From assembly GCA_004563195.1 (NCBI GenBank), contig SFTJ01000037.1, forward strand, positions 1-55,638: a stretch of 55,638 nt of DNA. Direction: 5' to 3'. The notes below the pieces were generated by a model, which saw nothing but the letters and a program-made list of their open reading frames with translations, was not told where the DNA came from and ran no database searches. Below, one piece after another: positions 41,789 through 48,352 of this stretch (position 1 is its first letter; every line of letters begins with the position of its first letter). The stretch comes from a bacterium. Lineage in GTDB: Bacteria; Bacteroidota; Bacteroidia; Bacteroidales; Muribaculaceae. Made by a program: the position numbers and the translations under genes.

Positions 41789-42013
41789 ATGATTAAGCTT
41801 GATGTGTGCGAGTATTGTGATCGCTGCCCACATTTTGAACCCGAAGTTATCGAAAGGCCAAAGGTTGATATTTTAGCAAGCTATAGTATTCGTGATATGA
41901 CGGAGAAACGGGTGGCCATTCCTCACGGAGATACCATCGTGAGGTGCAGCAATCGGAATCGGTGTGCCGCCATTTACGCATATATGGATGGTCAGAAAAA
42001 TAAAGAGGGCTGA
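41789..42013 (+). CDS. Cys-rich small protein, probable zinc binder
   Basis: A 74-residue protein after AAAGGAG. CEYCDRCPHF gives a CxxCxxC cluster near the N-terminus, and CSNRNRCAAIY supplies two more Cys near the end, enough for one zinc site. It is one of several such mini-proteins in the early region. Target unknown. Confidence 0.65.
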   Translation: MIKLDVCEYCDRCPHFEPEVIERPKVDILASYSIRDMTEKRVAIPHGDTIVRCSNRNRCAAIYAYMDGQKNKEG

Positions 42014-42018
42014 ACAAA

Positions 42019-42240
42019 ATGGGAAAAAGAGGAAGACCCCTTAAAGCCGATAAAAGAGACGATTCTTATAGGTTCAGGTTGAATGCGGAAGAAAGACAAA
42101 TGCTTACGCAAATAAGCGAGTGGACAGAGCAACCGATTGCAGCAGTAATTCGCACAGCTTTACGCGCCTATTATGAGACTGTCAAGTCTGAAAAAAATAC
42201 ACAGTTTAACAATTTGGAGGAAGAAAATGCTGAAAATTGA
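42019..42240 (+). CDS. Ribbon-helix-helix (CopG/Arc-like) regulator
   Basis: A 73-residue protein. The basic start GKRGRPLKADKRDD leads into the strand SYRFRLNAEE and helices RQMLTQISEWTE and PIAAVIRTALRAYYETV, the layout of ribbon-helix-helix DNA-binding proteins. It probably binds an operator as a dimer. Its end overlaps the start of the ThyX-like gene by 14 bases. Confidence 0.8.
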   Translation: MGKRGRPLKADKRDDSYRFRLNAEERQMLTQISEWTEQPIAAVIRTALRAYYETVKSEKNTQFNNLEEENAEN

Positions 42241-43895
42241 AAACTTCGAAGTCTTTGGTTGGGAGCACGCTATCCGCGGCATGAGAAATCCTAAGAATTC
42301 TTGGGAGAAGAGCGATAGCGGGTGGGAGCCGCAATTTGATACTGAGCAAGGACCTGTGGCCGGAGAATTTGTTATTGGCCCCAAAGACCTTGACCTCATG
42401 ACCCGCCTCCGCAACGCCGGTACAGATCATCGTAAATTTATGCGAATGATTGTGGTTTATGCGGATATTATAGCTCCACTTTACTGGTAAATTCTTTCTG
42501 CCAATGAAACACTTTTCCTGCTCATCACAGGGGTCACATATTTGTGGCTAACGGGGAACCACCCATTGGAATCCCGTGGGAAACATTTCAAAAATATTCG
42601 CGAAAAATACAAGGTGTATTATGAAAAGGAAGTAGCAGAAGTGAGTCCTGGGTGAGAGCCCCAGCAGCTGAGATGCTGTCACATAAGAAATAAGACCGAG
42701 CGACTCTCGGGCAGGAAATGAACTGCACAAGACTACGCCTATTATTTTTTTAATTTCAAAAATTCGCGAAAAAAACATGTTGTATTATGAGAAGAAAGAG
42801 GATCAAACAGGATACCCACGCTTGAGGGACTTGGTTGTTGAAAGGCAACTGAAAAACGAGTCAAGGATGTAACAGGTAGAGCTGACGGAGGTAGATAAAG
42901 CTTAGTAGGGATAGCTGGAAACGGTTTGGACATTTCTTCTTTTATTTTTATTTTTGAAATGAACCTGTAGAGACTATCCCCCATGCCTTCTGGGCGGGGG
43001 AGTAGGGCTACTATTGATACGTAGCTGGGTTTTAGGAAACGAAGCCCATGAAAACCGAAATGGTGTCCTATTGTTTTATATTTGTGTGTTGCAAAAATAA
43101 CACTTCTTTTTATAGAAATAAAGAAAGGATAGTTAATTATTATGAAAATTTACGTAAAAGCAATCATGGACGAAGATGTATTTGATGAATTGTGCAGTTA
43201 TCCAAAAAGAAGGGTTGCTATTATTGAAGGAAGTCCTATGGAGACGGAAACTCTAATAGCAAAAGAAATATGGGATATAGCTGCTAAATCACCAGAATAC
43301 GAAAATGCACTTATGAATTTGCTTGGGCAAGAAATTTATAACAAAATAATGATTCTTCGAAGAGAGTAATAAGAGTAAGGGACCAAGCTAAAAAATAGTT
43401 TGGTCTTTTCTCTTTTTTATTTCAACACACAAAAACAATAGTAAAAGATAGTCCATTAATGGGAAAGAATATGATACATACAAAATTAGCACTGTTGCAA
43501 ACTCTTGCAGCACGATGCATAAGATCGCAGATAAGGAATTTACATTCGATGATTTCAGTCATGAAAAGCTTATAAACTCAGCATGCATGGAAATTCAAGA
43601 ACAGCATATTCGTATAAGCCCGATGCAAGCATTGGCAACGACCATCGAGTGCTTGAATTCCTATCGGGATTTATATTTGCAAACCAAAGATAAAAAATAT
43701 TGGTGGCAGCTAATCCAGCTTCTCCCGAGCTCCTACAACCAGAAGCGGACAGTGATGCTGAACTACGAGGTTCTGGCAAACATCTATAAGTCCCGTCAGA
43801 ACCATAAGCTCGATGAGTGGCATACGTTCTGCGACTGGATTGAAGGGCTGCCGTATTCTGAGCTGATTACTGGAAAGGATGTTGTCAATGAATAA
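42227..43895 (+). CDS. ThyX-like protein gene interrupted by a group I intron
   Basis: Exon 1 is 42227-42488 and exon 2 is 43462-43895. Joining them gives an intact 231-residue protein. The splice restores IIAPLYW|WKEYDTYKIS followed by TVANSCSTMHKI, the core of a gut-phage family that lines up with the signature region of flavin-dependent thymidylate synthase (ThyX), though the RHRxxS residues are not conserved. Exon 2 also has WWQLIQLLPSSYNQKRTVML and WHTFCDWIEGLPYSELITG. Unspliced RNA would stop right after LYW. The nucleotide-metabolism role is likely but not proven. Confidence 0.72.
42598..42624 (+). promoter_or_regulatory. CGCGAAA element copy 10 (inside the intron)
   Basis: TCGCGAAAAAT, 8 bases, TATTATGA. 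It precedes a structured, apparently non-coding stretch instead of a gene. Inferred promoter. Confidence 0.68.
42625..42752 (+). ncRNA. Candidate small RNA A inside the intron
   Basis: The stretch downstream of copy 10 has no open frame. It has hairpins CTGGG/CCCAG, CAGC/GCTG and CCGAG/CTCGG, closing pairs GTAGCAG with CTGC...CTAC, and ends in a U run (ATTATTTTTTT). It looks like a promoter-RNA-terminator unit but could be part of the intron's own peripheral structure. Confidence 0.4.
42764..42790 (+). promoter_or_regulatory. CGCGAAA element copy 11 (inside the intron)
   Basis: TCGCGAAAAAA, 8 bases, TATTATGA, followed by a second structured stretch. Inferred promoter. Confidence 0.68.
42790..42950 (+). 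ncRNA. Candidate small RNA B inside the intron
   Basis: AGAAGAAA at 42790-42797 is complementary to TTTCTTCT at 42933-42940, which would close a ~150-nt structured RNA, followed by a T-rich tail. The inside holds GTTGTTGAAAGGCAAC and other short stems. No gene is present. As with A, it may be an independent RNA or an intron extension. Confidence 0.42.
43089..43115 (+). promoter_or_regulatory. Decayed CGCGAAA element (copy 16)
   Basis: TTGCAAAAATA, 8 bases, TTTTATAG: the same layout and spacing, with both CG steps lost and the final TTAYG altered. It lies 26 bases before the intron gene at 43142. Confidence 0.5.
43142..43369 (+). CDS. Intron-encoded small protein
   Basis: A 75-residue protein within the intron between the two P7 strands (the P3/P8 side). 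It starts after AAAGGATAG and reads MKIYVKAIMDEDVFDELCSY, with helical segments. It lacks LAGLIDADG, GIY-YIG or HNH motifs, so it is not a recognisable homing endonuclease. It has its own terminator. Function unknown; a passenger gene or a splicing factor are both possible. Confidence 0.6.
   Translation: MKIYVKAIMDEDVFDELCSYPKRRVAIIEGSPMETETLIAKEIWDIAAKSPEYENALMNLLGQEIYNKIMILRRE
43381..43419 (+). terminator. Terminator inside the intron
   Basis: A perfect 10-bp stem, GACCAAGCTA with TAGTTTGGTC around AAAAA, followed by TTTTCTCTTTTTT. It would end transcripts of the intron gene, and might also cut short the precursor RNA before exon 2. Confidence 0.85.
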
Positions 43896-44043
43896 TGATA
43901 AATCCTGCCAGAATTGCGCGCATAAGATAACTATGTGCGGAATGCTTTTCTGCACATGGAACGAGGCATATGTCTCTCGCACAAGGAAATGTCCCTGGTG
44001 GGTAAAAGAAGTAAAGGAGAATGGCCAATGCGCCCCTATTTGA
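43888..44043 (+). CDS. Cys-rich mini-protein
   Basis: A 51-residue protein overlapping the end of the ThyX-like gene by 8 bases. SCQNCAHK gives CxxC, followed by CGMLFC, KCPWW and a last Cys near the end. A zinc-binding fold is likely. Function unknown. Confidence 0.6.
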   Translation: MNNDKSCQNCAHKITMCGMLFCTWNEAYVSRTRKCPWWVKEVKENGQCAPI

Positions 44044-44056
44044 AAGGAAAAGAAAA

Positions 44057-44476
44057 ATGATTGTGACACTTCTTACGATTGCCATCCTTCTGTTCGGAAT
44101 CTTTTGTCATTTTTGTGAAGAGCGCGACATATGCTATACTTGTCAGGATATTTGCTCTGTCTTGTCTGTCTTGTGCACGTCTTTCGCTGGCATTCTTCTC
44201 GTTCTTGAATTGGTGGCTATTGTTGTTCCGCATGCTAATGCCATTGGAGACCGGGCAGCTATGGAAGCAAGGCGAGAGACTATTATTTACCAGCTGGAGA
44301 ACAAAACATTTAAGAATGACAATAATCTCGGAACAACGGAGGTGCTTTCTGCCATAGCAGATTACAACGGCGACGTTCTAAAAATGCGAGCAGGAAGAAA
44401 AAATCCATGGATAAGCTGGTTTTATGCGCCATATGGAGAAGATCTCGAACTGATCGATTTGGACGATTTTTTGTAA
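44057..44476 (+). CDS. Two-helix membrane protein
   Basis: A 139-residue protein. ATG 44057 has GAAAGGA 8 bases upstream; the in-frame ATG 44021 touches its ribosome site and is less likely. Two hydrophobic segments (IVTLLTIAILLFGIFCHFC and a VLCTSFAGILLVLELVAIVV-like stretch) are followed by a charged helix and DDFL. Such proteins are common in gut phages. Function unknown. Confidence 0.62.
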   Translation: MIVTLLTIAILLFGIFCHFCEERDICYTCQDICSVLSVLCTSFAGILLVLELVAIVVPHANAIGDRAAMEARRETIIYQLENKTFKNDNNLGTTEVLSAIADYNGDVLKMRAGRKNPWISWFYAPYGEDLELIDLDDFL

Positions 44477-44494
44477 TGGAGACGAAAACATGAT

Positions 44495-45739
44495 ATGTCT
44501 GAACTTATAAGCCTACGTCCATATCAGATGGAGGCCATCGGACGGATGCATAACGGCTGCATACTCTGCGGAGGTGTCGGGAGCGGGAAATCACGAACCG
44601 CGCTTGGATATTTTTATGCCCAAAACGGTGGTGTTCTCGGGTCGACGTACGTTGAGATGAAGAATCCACAGGATCTTTATATTATCACGACGGCACAGAA
44701 ACGGGATACGAAGGAATGGGAGGGCGAGCTTGCGCCCTTCCTTCTTTCTACTCATCCAGAAGCCAATTATTACAAAAACAAGGTCGTGGTAGACTCGTGG
44801 AACAACATTAAGAAGTACGTGGATATTTCGGGCGCGTTCTTCCTTTTTGATGAGCAGCACGTCATCCGATACGGCGCATGGACAAAGGCGTTCCTGAAGA
44901 TCACAAAGCAAAACCAGTGGATATTGCTAACGGCTACGCCGGGCGACTGCTGGGAAGACTATGCGCCAGTATTTCTGGCGAATGGATTTTACAAAAACAT
45001 CACCCAGTTCCGAAGTGAGCATCTGGTCTATGCGCAGCGGGTCAAGTATCCCAAGGTGGAGCGATATATTAACGTCAGACGTCTGGAACGTCTTCGTGAT
45101 CGGCTACTGGTAGACATGGACTTCCATCGGGAGACTGTGCAGCACCACATGGATATTTTCACGGGCTACGACCGAATTCTCTATAAATCGATCGTAAAGG
45201 ATCGGTGGGATATTTGGAACAACAAGCCGCTGGAGAATGGGTCGGCCTATTGCTATGCACTGCGGAAGATCGTGAACAGCGATGAAACGCGGCAAACGGC
45301 ATTATTGGAAATTTTGGAAAAGCACCCGCGAGCGATCGTCTTTTACAACTTCAATTATGAACGGGATATTTTGAAAGGACTGGATTATGGAAAAGGTACA
45401 GACATTGCTGAGTGGAACGGATACCAACATCAACCTATACCAGACAGCGAGCGGTGGGTCTATCTCGTACAGTATACAGCTGGAAGCGAAGGGTGGAACT
45501 GTATTAAAACAGATACCATTGTCTTCTTTTCTCAAAATTATTCGTGGCGCGTACTTGAACAAGCCTGCGGACGAATTGACCGCATGAATACACCGTACAC
45601 GGATTTATATTTCTACCATCTCAAATCTCACAGTAGCATCGATCTAAGCATCGCGAGAAGTTTGAAGGAGAAGAAAGACTTCAACGCTTCCCGATTTGCA
45701 AGATCCCAGAATTTTATACCAAGGAGTGAAGCGACATAA
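44495..45739 (+). CDS. SF2 DNA/RNA helicase
   Basis: A 414-residue helicase. Motif I GGVGSGKSRTA, motif II FDEQH, motif III LTATPG, motif V-like YTAGSEGWNC and motif VI QACGRIDRMN show two RecA-like domains of the SNF2/DEAD type. The Q-motif equivalent is LRPYQMEA. It lacks extra nuclease domains. Likely role: unwinding or remodelling DNA during phage replication or recombination. It ends in TAATG with the next mini-gene. Confidence 0.9.
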   Translation: MSELISLRPYQMEAIGRMHNGCILCGGVGSGKSRTALGYFYAQNGGVLGSTYVEMKNPQDLYIITTAQKRDTKEWEGELAPFLLSTHPEANYYKNKVVVDSWNNIKKYVDISGAFFLFDEQHVIRYGAWTKAFLKITKQNQWILLTATPGDCWEDYAPVFLANGFYKNITQFRSEHLVYAQRVKYPKVERYINVRRLERLRDRLLVDMDFHRETVQHHMDIFTGYDRILYKSIVKDRWDIWNNKPLENGSAYCYALRKIVNSDETRQTALLEILEKHPRAIVFYNFNYERDILKGLDYGKGTDIAEWNGYQHQPIPDSERWVYLVQYTAGSEGWNCIKTDTIVFFSQNYSWRVLEQACGRIDRMNTPYTDLYFYHLKSHSSIDLSIARSLKEKKDFNASRFARSQNFIPRSEAT

Positions 45740-45897
45740 TGGAACACAAGCTCTGTAAGGGTTGTCCGGACGCAAAGCCTATTACAGACAAAAGCGAGAA
45801 CCCAAAGATCATTGGATATTTCTGCACGATCCTAAAACGAAAAGTGAAAAACATGGTCAAAGAATGCCCGATGTTAGGAGACAGCATTTATGATTGA
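45739..45897 (+). CDS. Cys-rich mini-protein
   Basis: A 52-residue protein overlapping the helicase stop (TAATG). It has LCKGCPDAK, FCTILK and ECPMLGD, four Cys residues that could bind one metal ion. It overlaps the next gene by 8 bases. Function unknown. Confidence 0.58.
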   Translation: MEHKLCKGCPDAKPITDKSENPKIIGYFCTILKRKVKNMVKECPMLGDSIYD

Positions 45898-46087
45898 AAC
45901 TGATTTCCAATATTACTGTCAGGATTGCTCAAGGATTGCGCCGGAAGCGGAAATTAGTAAATTATTTGGCGGCGATGAGCCCATGCTGACAACCATTCGT
46001 ATCTATTGCACACATCAGAAAGAATGTGCACGAATGATGAAAGAACTGGAAAAACGATATAAACAAAAGGAGGAACTCCCGTGGTGA
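45890..46087 (+). CDS. Small zinc-ribbon-like protein
   Basis: A 65-residue protein with YYCQDCSRIAPE and IYCTHQKECARMM, giving a CxxC...CxxxxxC pattern. It ends in EELPW, and its last 15 bases plus the sequence beyond match the end of the polymerase gene (CTCCCGTGGTGACCG at 46076-46090 and 37626-37640). Function unknown. Confidence 0.62.
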   Translation: MIETDFQYYCQDCSRIAPEAEISKLFGGDEPMLTTIRIYCTHQKECARMMKELEKRYKQKEELPW

Positions 46088-46100
46088 CCGATAAAAAGTC

Positions 46101-46397
46101 ATGATATCCCAGCCAATGGCCGGAAAAACACCGGAAGAAATTTTGAAGGTGCGGGACAAAGCTGTTAAGTATCTGGAGGGTATGGGTTACGAAGTCCTCG
46201 ACACCTATTTCCCGAACGATTTCAACAGCCTTCCCATGGATATTCTCAATAAGCCGCTGTTCTTTCTCGGCCAGTCGTTGATGTATATGTCTTATTGCGA
46301 CGCTGTATATTTCTGCAAAGGCTGGGACAAGACACGCGGCTGCATTCTGGAACATAAGGCTGCGGAAGTTTACGGGTTGAAGACGATGTACGAATAA
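46101..46397 (+). CDS. DUF4406 protein (nucleoside deoxyribosyltransferase-like)
   Basis: A 98-residue protein starting ISQPMAGKTPEEIL, then LEGMGYEVLDTYF, LSYCDAVYF-like and WDKTRGCILEHKAAEVYGL. This is the compact Rossmann-like fold of DUF4406, related to nucleoside 2-deoxyribosyltransferases that salvage nucleotides. No strong ribosome site precedes it, so it may rely on coupling. Confidence 0.82.
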   Translation: MISQPMAGKTPEEILKVRDKAVKYLEGMGYEVLDTYFPNDFNSLPMDILNKPLFFLGQSLMYMSYCDAVYFCKGWDKTRGCILEHKAAEVYGLKTMYE

Positions 46398-46424
46398 CCG
46401 CGAAAAAAATTACTCCTATTACGA
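46398..46424 (+). promoter_or_regulatory. CGCGAAA element copy 12
   Basis: CCGCGAAAAAA, 8 bases, TATTACGA, starting directly after the DUF4406 stop and running into AAAGGAG. Inferred promoter. Confidence 0.72.
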
Positions 46425-46438
46425 AAGGAGTGATTGAT

Positions 46439-46633
46439 ATGAAAGTTTATACAATAAGTTTTACAAAAACCGGTAAAGAATGGAAGAAACAACTTAAAGG
46501 GGTCGACCATATGATAGATGACGATTTATATCATATGGATTTGAAGGTTAAGGGATTTAAAAATGCCATTAAGTGCTGGTGGAGAATTTTTACTAATAAA
46601 CCTCATCATGGATCTTTTGAGAAGAGTCTTTAA
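46439..46633 (+). CDS. Small basic hypothetical protein
   Basis: A 64-residue protein (MKVYTISFTKTGKEWKKQL...), Lys-rich with a WWRIF segment. It starts 8 bases after AAAGGAG. Its last codons AAG AGT CTT TAA lie in a terminator. Function unknown. Confidence 0.58.
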   Translation: MKVYTISFTKTGKEWKKQLKGVDHMIDDDLYHMDLKVKGFKNAIKCWWRIFTNKPHHGSFEKSL

Positions 46634-46656
46634 CGAGACTCTTCTCTTTATTTTTT
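46619..46656 (+). terminator. Terminator with stop codon in the loop
   Basis: GAGAAGAGTC pairs perfectly with GACTCTTCTC. The loop contains the upstream TAA stop. TTTATTTTTT follows. Confidence 0.9.
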
Positions 46657-46671
46657 AAGGAGGCATCAGAA

Positions 46672-46827
46672 ATGGAATACCCTTATAAACACGTGGAATT
46701 CATGTATTGTAAAACCTGTAAGCACTGGAAAACACCTCCGGACGAAGAACCCTGTAATGAGTGTCTGGATGAGCCGGTGAATCTCAACTCATACCGACCG
46801 ATTAATTACGAGGAAAAGGAAACGTGA
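46672..46827 (+). CDS. Zinc-ribbon mini-protein
   Basis: A 51-residue protein after AAGGAGG. YCKTCKHWK and PCNECLDEP form two CxxC knuckles 16 residues apart, a standard zinc ribbon. Similar MEYPYKHV... proteins occur in gut phages. Function unknown. Confidence 0.7.
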   Translation: MEYPYKHVEFMYCKTCKHWKTPPDEEPCNECLDEPVNLNSYRPINYEEKET

Positions 46828-46829
46828 TC

Positions 46830-47132
46830 ATGGAAACAGTGAACGAGCAAGGTGTTAAGAATCTTGTCTTTGCAATCATTGCCCGAGCAATTATCGATTA
46901 TGAAAAAGCGCTGTTGAATGTGGAACTTACTCGTGGGATCGGTGGATTTACTCATAAAATGGCAAAATCCCGGGCATCGGAAATCGAGAAATTCTTCGAA
47001 AGCGATTTCTGTTATCTTATGACAGAAGTCGACGGCGACCAGATAATTTATGCCTGTAAACAACGAGTAAAAACGCCAAATTATAATCCGGATAGCCGAT
47101 TTCATCCCTATACAAATAATAAGAATTTGTAA
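46830..47132 (+). CDS. Hypothetical helical protein
   Basis: A 100-residue protein from ATG 46830 (AAAAGGA 9 bases upstream). GTG 46824 is an alternative that overlaps the previous stop. Helical and mostly charged (AIIARAIIDYEKALLNVEL, RASEIEKFFESDFCYLM). No domain recognised. Confidence 0.55.
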   Translation: METVNEQGVKNLVFAIIARAIIDYEKALLNVELTRGIGGFTHKMAKSRASEIEKFFESDFCYLMTEVDGDQIIYACKQRVKTPNYNPDSRFHPYTNNKNL

Positions 47133-47151
47133 AAATAAAAAGGAGAAAAAT

Positions 47152-47595
47152 ATGGAAACGATGGACACCATTAAAGAAGTGCAGAAGCTTGTTGAATCTC
47201 GCCTGATCGATCACCTGAGCGAAGAGACGATGATGGTACGCGTCGCCTGTATTCGAGGGATCATTCTTCGTTCGCTGCGGGACAACAATGCTACGGAAGC
47301 GGACATCGACTGGGAGAAGGTCAATGATATTCTCCTCTGCAACATTAACCAGTACGATTTCAATGTTGTCGACCCGGTAAAATCTCTCGCCGATCTGTGT
47401 GATATTCAGGACCGAATCAATAGTGCATCGCTTCTTCCCAACCTCCCCTGGCGGCGCTGCAAGTGCAAGGATTGCAAGAAGCTTTTCTACATGGGAATCG
47501 ACGAAGTAGACTTCTATCGAAGAAAGAAACTGGATACGCCCAAACGCTGCCCCGACTGCCGTAAGGCACGCAAAGCCAAAAATCAGAAAAATTAA
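47152..47595 (+). CDS. Protein with C-terminal zinc finger
   Basis: A 147-residue protein. A helical N-terminal part is followed by RRCKCKDCKKLFYMG...RCPDCRKARKAK, a four-Cys zinc knuckle with basic flanks that suits nucleic-acid binding. It starts after AAAGGAG. Function unknown. Confidence 0.66.
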   Translation: METMDTIKEVQKLVESRLIDHLSEETMMVRVACIRGIILRSLRDNNATEADIDWEKVNDILLCNINQYDFNVVDPVKSLADLCDIQDRINSASLLPNLPWRRCKCKDCKKLFYMGIDEVDFYRRKKLDTPKRCPDCRKARKAKNQKN

Positions 47596-47614
47596 ATAAA
47601 GAAAAGGAGATCTC

Positions 47615-48223
47615 TTGGAAATGAAAACTCTTTGGAAAAGCATAGACCAGAAAAAAACAGAAAAAATTATTATCGCAGTTCTCGTGGTATTGATATTCAC
47701 AGTGTTCTGCTGCAAGGACGTCGCAATCACTATGCGCGATAAAGCACTCGCTTACAGTGAAGAAGTCCGAGTTGAAGAACAGGAAAAAATGGAAGGCGAG
47801 ATCACGGAATTGAAAGTCCACCTTCAGCAAGAGATCTCCTCACACAAAATGGATATTCCGGAAGAGGACCAGGATGCGGCTTCAGTCGCTCGGGTCCTTT
47901 ACGGTTTCCGGTACTACAATCTTTCCGATACAGCTAAGGAAGCAATCATTGATGTAATCCTCAACCGCGTTGCATGCAGTTACGGTGAATTCGGCAATGA
48001 TATTCATGATGTATGTGCCAAGGAAGCACAGTGGCAGGGTTACGATGATGACGGCTGCTACATGAAATCGGATTATGAGCTGGCCTATGCTAAGCTCTAT
48101 GGAAATTCCTCGGTGCGAAGCATCCCGGAAAACTGCTACTGGGTTGTGGCCGAAGATGGGGCAGTCTGCGTACGGACGAGCTTCAAGATTACGGATTCGA
48201 CAAATAGCTGGAGGGTGGAATGA
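47615..48223 (+). CDS. Membrane-anchored SleB-like protein
   Basis: A 202-residue protein. TTG 47615 is well spaced from AAAAGGAG; ATG 47621 is the alternative. IIIAVLVVLIFTVFCC is a membrane anchor, followed by a coiled coil and a region like SleB-type cell-wall hydrolases: AKEAIIDVILNRVACSYGEF. The usual catalytic Glu of the AEARGE box is not evident (the sequence is VLYGFRYYNL), so it may be inactive or differ in chemistry. It could act at the wall during entry or exclusion. Confidence 0.62.
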   Translation: MEMKTLWKSIDQKKTEKIIIAVLVVLIFTVFCCKDVAITMRDKALAYSEEVRVEEQEKMEGEITELKVHLQQEISSHKMDIPEEDQDAASVARVLYGFRYYNLSDTAKEAIIDVILNRVACSYGEFGNDIHDVCAKEAQWQGYDDDGCYMKSDYELAYAKLYGNSSVRSIPENCYWVVAEDGAVCVRTSFKITDSTNSWRVE

Positions 48224-48348
48224 CACTCAGACTGTTTTGGGAAGGTCTCTGCGAAGCGACCCCTTGGGAGCAGGTTCTGATCGGATGGGCTTTTTGCAAT
48301 TTGTGTATTTGTATCCAGAAAATGTGTCAGGATGATAGAAAGGAATGA
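48220..48348 (+). CDS. Small hydrophobic Cys-rich protein
   Basis: A 42-residue protein with ATGA overlap to the previous gene and GAGGGTGGA upstream. It has WEQVLIGWAFCNLCICIQK, a hydrophobic stretch with three Cys. It could be a membrane-inserting peptide. Supported mainly by coupling and spacing. Confidence 0.5.
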   Translation: MTLRLFWEGLCEATPWEQVLIGWAFCNLCICIQKMCQDDRKE

Positions 48349-48352
48349 AGCG

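Larger units (their letters stand above)
42489..43461 (+). other. Group I self-splicing intron
   Basis: A 973-nt intron. P1: exon CTTTACTGGT pairs with GCCAATGAAA (42500-42509), with the splice-site U42488 opposite G42500. P10: TTCTTTC (42492-42498) is complementary to GAAAGAA in exon 2 (43463-43469). P4: ACGGG/CCCGT (42551-42555, 42573-42577) enclosing P5 CCA/TGG. P7: GACTATC (42972-42978) with GATAGTC (43447-43453). It ends in G43461. No homing endonuclease is recognised; instead it holds two CGCGAAA units and a 75-codon gene. Confidence 0.88.
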
